Shown piece after piece: positions 50,077 through 52,582 of a DNA stretch of 52,582 bases. Source of the DNA: Candidatus Saccharimonadota bacterium. GTDB taxonomy: Bacteria; Patescibacteriota; Saccharimonadia; Saccharimonadales; JAQGHD01. The DNA lies in the NCBI GenBank assembly GCA_028288965.1, contig JAQGHD010000027.1, positions 1 through 52,582 of the forward strand, read 5' to 3'. The translations under genes and the position numbers were made by a program. Under the pieces are notes generated by a model. That model was not told the origin of the DNA and ran no database searches. It saw only the letters and a program-made list of their open reading frames with translations. How positions within the stretch are numbered: the first letter of the stretch is position 1; every line of letters starts with the position of its first letter.

Positions 50077-50799
50077 ATGCAGAACATCTCGTTAAAGTTA
50101 GAAGAACGTACGGTTGTGGGCAAAGGAATTAAAGAGCTACGTCGCCAAGGTTTGGTGCCGGCGGTTATTCATGATCACGGCAAAGAATCGGTGGTGGTTA
50201 TGGGCCCGCAAATCTCGTTACTAAAAGCCTATGGCGAGGCTGGTAAGCACCATCCGTTAAATCTAGACGTCGCTGGTAAAAAATACCTGGCGCTTATTAA
50301 AGAGACAGATTTTGAACCCAAAAAACACCAACTGCGCCACCTGGTATTCAACGCCATTAAGCAGAACGAAAAAGTTGAAGCTGAGATTCCAATTGAAATG
50401 CAGCTTGATGAAGGCAACGAAGCTACTCCAGCCGAACGCACCGGCTTAATTGTGTTGCAAGCCATGGAAGCTATTGAAGTGAAAGCTTTGCCAAACAATT
50501 TACCAGATGCACTGAAGTTTAATGGTGAGAAGTTGGTAGAAGTAGGTGATCACGCAACGGTGGCTGACTTAATTGTGCCCGAAGGTGTGGAAATAGACAG
50601 CGATCCTAACCAAACAATAGCCAGTGTTTATGAACCAAGTGCGCTGCAAGCCGCCAACGATGCTGCTGGTGGCGATGCCACAGACGATACTGCAGCTACA
50701 GCTACTGATGAAGAAGCTGTTGAAGGCGAAGAAGGCGAGACTCCTGCCGAAGGCGGCGCAGAACCTACGACAGAAGCTAGCAACTCCGACAAACCTTAA
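50077..50799 (+). CDS. rplY: 50S ribosomal protein L25/CTC
   Basis: GKGIKELRRQGLVPAVIHDHG; HHPLNLDVAGKKYLALIKETDF; acidic C-terminal tail; SD GAGGAG. Confidence 0.85.
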   Translation: MQNISLKLEERTVVGKGIKELRRQGLVPAVIHDHGKESVVVMGPQISLLKAYGEAGKHHPLNLDVAGKKYLALIKETDFEPKKHQLRHLVFNAIKQNEKVEAEIPIEMQLDEGNEATPAERTGLIVLQAMEAIEVKALPNNLPDALKFNGEKLVEVGDHATVADLIVPEGVEIDSDPNQTIASVYEPSALQAANDAAGGDATDDTAATATDEEAVEGEEGETPAEGGAEPTTEASNSDKP

Positions 50800-50838
50800 A
50801 GAGTAATCGGCACCGATTACTTATAGGGGATTACTCTT
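50799..50838 (+). terminator. Stop-adjacent hairpin with two alternative foldings
   Basis: AAGAGTAATC (50799-50808)/GATTACTCTT (50829-50838), or GTAATCGG-CA-CCGATTAC. Confidence 0.5.
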
Positions 50839-50943
50839 CTAAAAAGCCGCCCGATTGGTGACTGGCTTTCCTATATTTGTAAATATTGCTACAATATCGT
50901 ACCTGTTGGGCAATCATGTTAACACTTTAGTATAATGAGTCCA

Positions 50944-51807
50944 ATGCAAAAGATAATTCTATTTTATACCTTCGTGCCGGTGCCGGATCCTCAGACGGTG
51001 ATGTTTTGGCAGCGGAACTTATGCGAGCGCCTCAATCTGCGGGGCCGGATTATTATCTCCACTCAGGGTATTAACGGTACACTGGGCGGTGACATGGACG
51101 ATGTGAAACGCTACATCCGCGACATGAACAAGCATCCCTTGTTTAAAGGTACTCAGTACAAATGGAGCGATGGCGTGCGCGAGGATTTCCCGCGCTTGTC
51201 CGTAAAAGTTCGTGACGAGTTGGTGACGCTGGCACCTGGCGAGCAGTTTGACGTGTTCAACAGTACCCGCGGACTCAAGCCTAAAGCCTGGCATAAATAC
51301 CTAGAAGACCATCCCGACGCCATTGTGCTTGATGCTCGTAACGATTACGAGAGTGACATTGGCGCCTTTAAGGCCAAGAACGTTATTAAGCCGCGTATCA
51401 AAAACTTTCGGGACATCAAGCCGGAACTAGACAAGCTCCCCAAGGACCAACCAGTTTTAACCTACTGTACTGGTGACATTCGCTGCGAATACCTGAGTGC
51501 CTACATGAAGCATAAAGGCTTTGACGAGGTCTACCACCTGGACGGCGGTATTGTAAAATACGGCCAAGAATTTGGCGACGATGGCCTATGGGAAGGCAAG
51601 TGTTTTGTATTTGATGACCGGCTCAATCTGGCCTTTAGTGATCAGGCCAAGGACATTGGCGAGTGTGTGCACTGTGGCGGCCCCACCAGTAACCACGAAA
51701 ACTGTGCCAATAAGGCATGCAATCGACTGGTGCTCATCTGTAAAGACTGTATTGATTCCGAAGTTGGCCAATATTGCGAACTAGAGGTTGAGCTGCATGA
51801 AGCTTAG
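50944..51807 (+). CDS. trhO: Rhodanese-domain tRNA hydroxylation-type protein (TrhO/YceA family)
   Basis: GRIIISTQGINGTLGG, YCTGDIRCEYLSAYMKHKGFDEVYHLDGGI; ORF-track ATG 50935 overlaps TATAAT, so ATG 50944 chosen. Confidence 0.87.
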   Translation: MQKIILFYTFVPVPDPQTVMFWQRNLCERLNLRGRIIISTQGINGTLGGDMDDVKRYIRDMNKHPLFKGTQYKWSDGVREDFPRLSVKVRDELVTLAPGEQFDVFNSTRGLKPKAWHKYLEDHPDAIVLDARNDYESDIGAFKAKNVIKPRIKNFRDIKPELDKLPKDQPVLTYCTGDIRCEYLSAYMKHKGFDEVYHLDGGIVKYGQEFGDDGLWEGKCFVFDDRLNLAFSDQAKDIGECVHCGGPTSNHENCANKACNRLVLICKDCIDSEVGQYCELEVELHEA

Positions 51808-52048
51808 CAAACAAATCGGGCCTGATATTGAGCAAATACCAGGCGGTGTTGGTCCCGGTTTGCGAGAACAGTGGCGCCAGGAAAAAGAAGTCATTGGTAT
51901 GGCGGCTTTAGCTATTGGTACGTTCGCTGTAGCAGCAGCTTCGATGCATGTTGATACGTTTTTCATTAACTTAGCCGCAGAGCCTATAATACAAGTAGCC
52001 CGCAGCGTCTCCGAAACTATTCATATCAGCCCGTCGCCGTCATATTGA
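51797..52048 (+). CDS. Hypothetical small membrane protein
   Basis: MKLSKQIGPDIEQIPGG...; overlaps the trhO 3' end. Confidence 0.4.
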   Translation: MKLSKQIGPDIEQIPGGVGPGLREQWRQEKEVIGMAALAIGTFAVAAASMHVDTFFINLAAEPIIQVARSVSETIHISPSPSY

Positions 52049-52081
52049 GGGTGACGAGGGACTATCTGTCATAATATAGGC

Positions 52082-52582
52082 ATGACGGAAAAGTTGGAAA
52101 AAAAGTTGCAAGACCTGCCTAAACAGCCCGGCGTTTATTTTCATAAGAATAAACGTGGCAAGATTATTTACGTAGGCAAAGCGGCGGTGCTGCGCAACCG
52201 GGTGCGGCAGTATTTTCAAGCTAGCCGCGGGCGTGATGCCAAAACCGAAGCCCTGGTGGCCGAGATTGCCGACGTGGATTGGATTACGGTAGAGAGCGAA
52301 CTCGACGCTCTGTTTTTAGAAGCCGAGATGATCCGGCGCTACATGCCACCCTACAACATTTTGCTGCGCGATGATAAATCGATGAGTTATATTCGGATTA
52401 GTTACGATAGCGATTATCCCACCGTTACCACCACTCGCCGCCCGTTGGACGACGGCGCTAAATATTTTGGCCCGTACCTTTCAACCATGAGCGTGCGCCA
52501 AGCGCTAAAATTACTGCGGCGAATTTTTCCGTACGCCACCACTCGCACGCCAAATCAAAAACGTGCCACACTCTATTATCAT
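52082..52582 (+). CDS. uvrC: Excinuclease ABC subunit C, 3' partial at window edge
   Basis: LQDLPKQPGVYFHKNKRGKIIYVGKAAVLRNRVRQYF GIY-YIG domain; CATAAT 6 nt before ATG. Confidence 0.93.
   Translation, partial: MTEKLEKKLQDLPKQPGVYFHKNKRGKIIYVGKAAVLRNRVRQYFQASRGRDAKTEALVAEIADVDWITVESELDALFLEAEMIRRYMPPYNILLRDDKSMSYIRISYDSDYPTVTTTRRPLDDGAKYFGPYLSTMSVRQALKLLRRIFPYATTRTPNQKRATLYYH

Overview
This 52.6 kb window is gene-dense bacterial DNA using the standard code (TGA is a stop). Its gene content and divergence suggest a Patescibacteria/CPR genome, probably Saccharibacteria-like; that placement is inference. I saw no rRNA, tRNA, CRISPR array or transposase. Main blocks: (1) cell envelope and metabolism genes: sulfatase-like membrane protein, VanY, DUF2267, GH37 trehalase-like protein, DUF475, OMP decarboxylase, PRTase, MetG. 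(2) A compact NAD-salvage cluster: NUDT9-like Nudix, PncB, PncA, ADP-ribosylglycohydrolase, NrtR-like regulator, NadE, NadD. It has palindromic TTAGTGT-N7-ACACTAA operators in two intergenic regions. (3) TatD, cysteine desulfurase, and a divergent F1-ATPase operon (b-like, delta-like, alpha, gamma, beta, epsilon) with no a or canonical c subunit in the window. A c-subunit-like C-terminal hairpin fused to an extracytoplasmic domain is encoded just upstream. (4) A secreted/surface-protein cluster of three related proteins, a DUF916-like protein and a PKD-like protein. (5) MnmA, a short AlaRS, FtsA-like, baseplate-J-like, RuvX, MltG, LysM-CHAP, Obg, ExoI, ExoD, UvrA, DedA, L25, TrhO and partial UvrC. 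The strongest unexplained signals are non-coding: stop-codon-proximal long nested hairpins, a dispersed 57-bp hairpin repeat with a 40-bp nested insertion, -10 boxes about 6 nt upstream of start codons (leaderless transcripts), and a Met-rich leader-peptide candidate upstream of metG.
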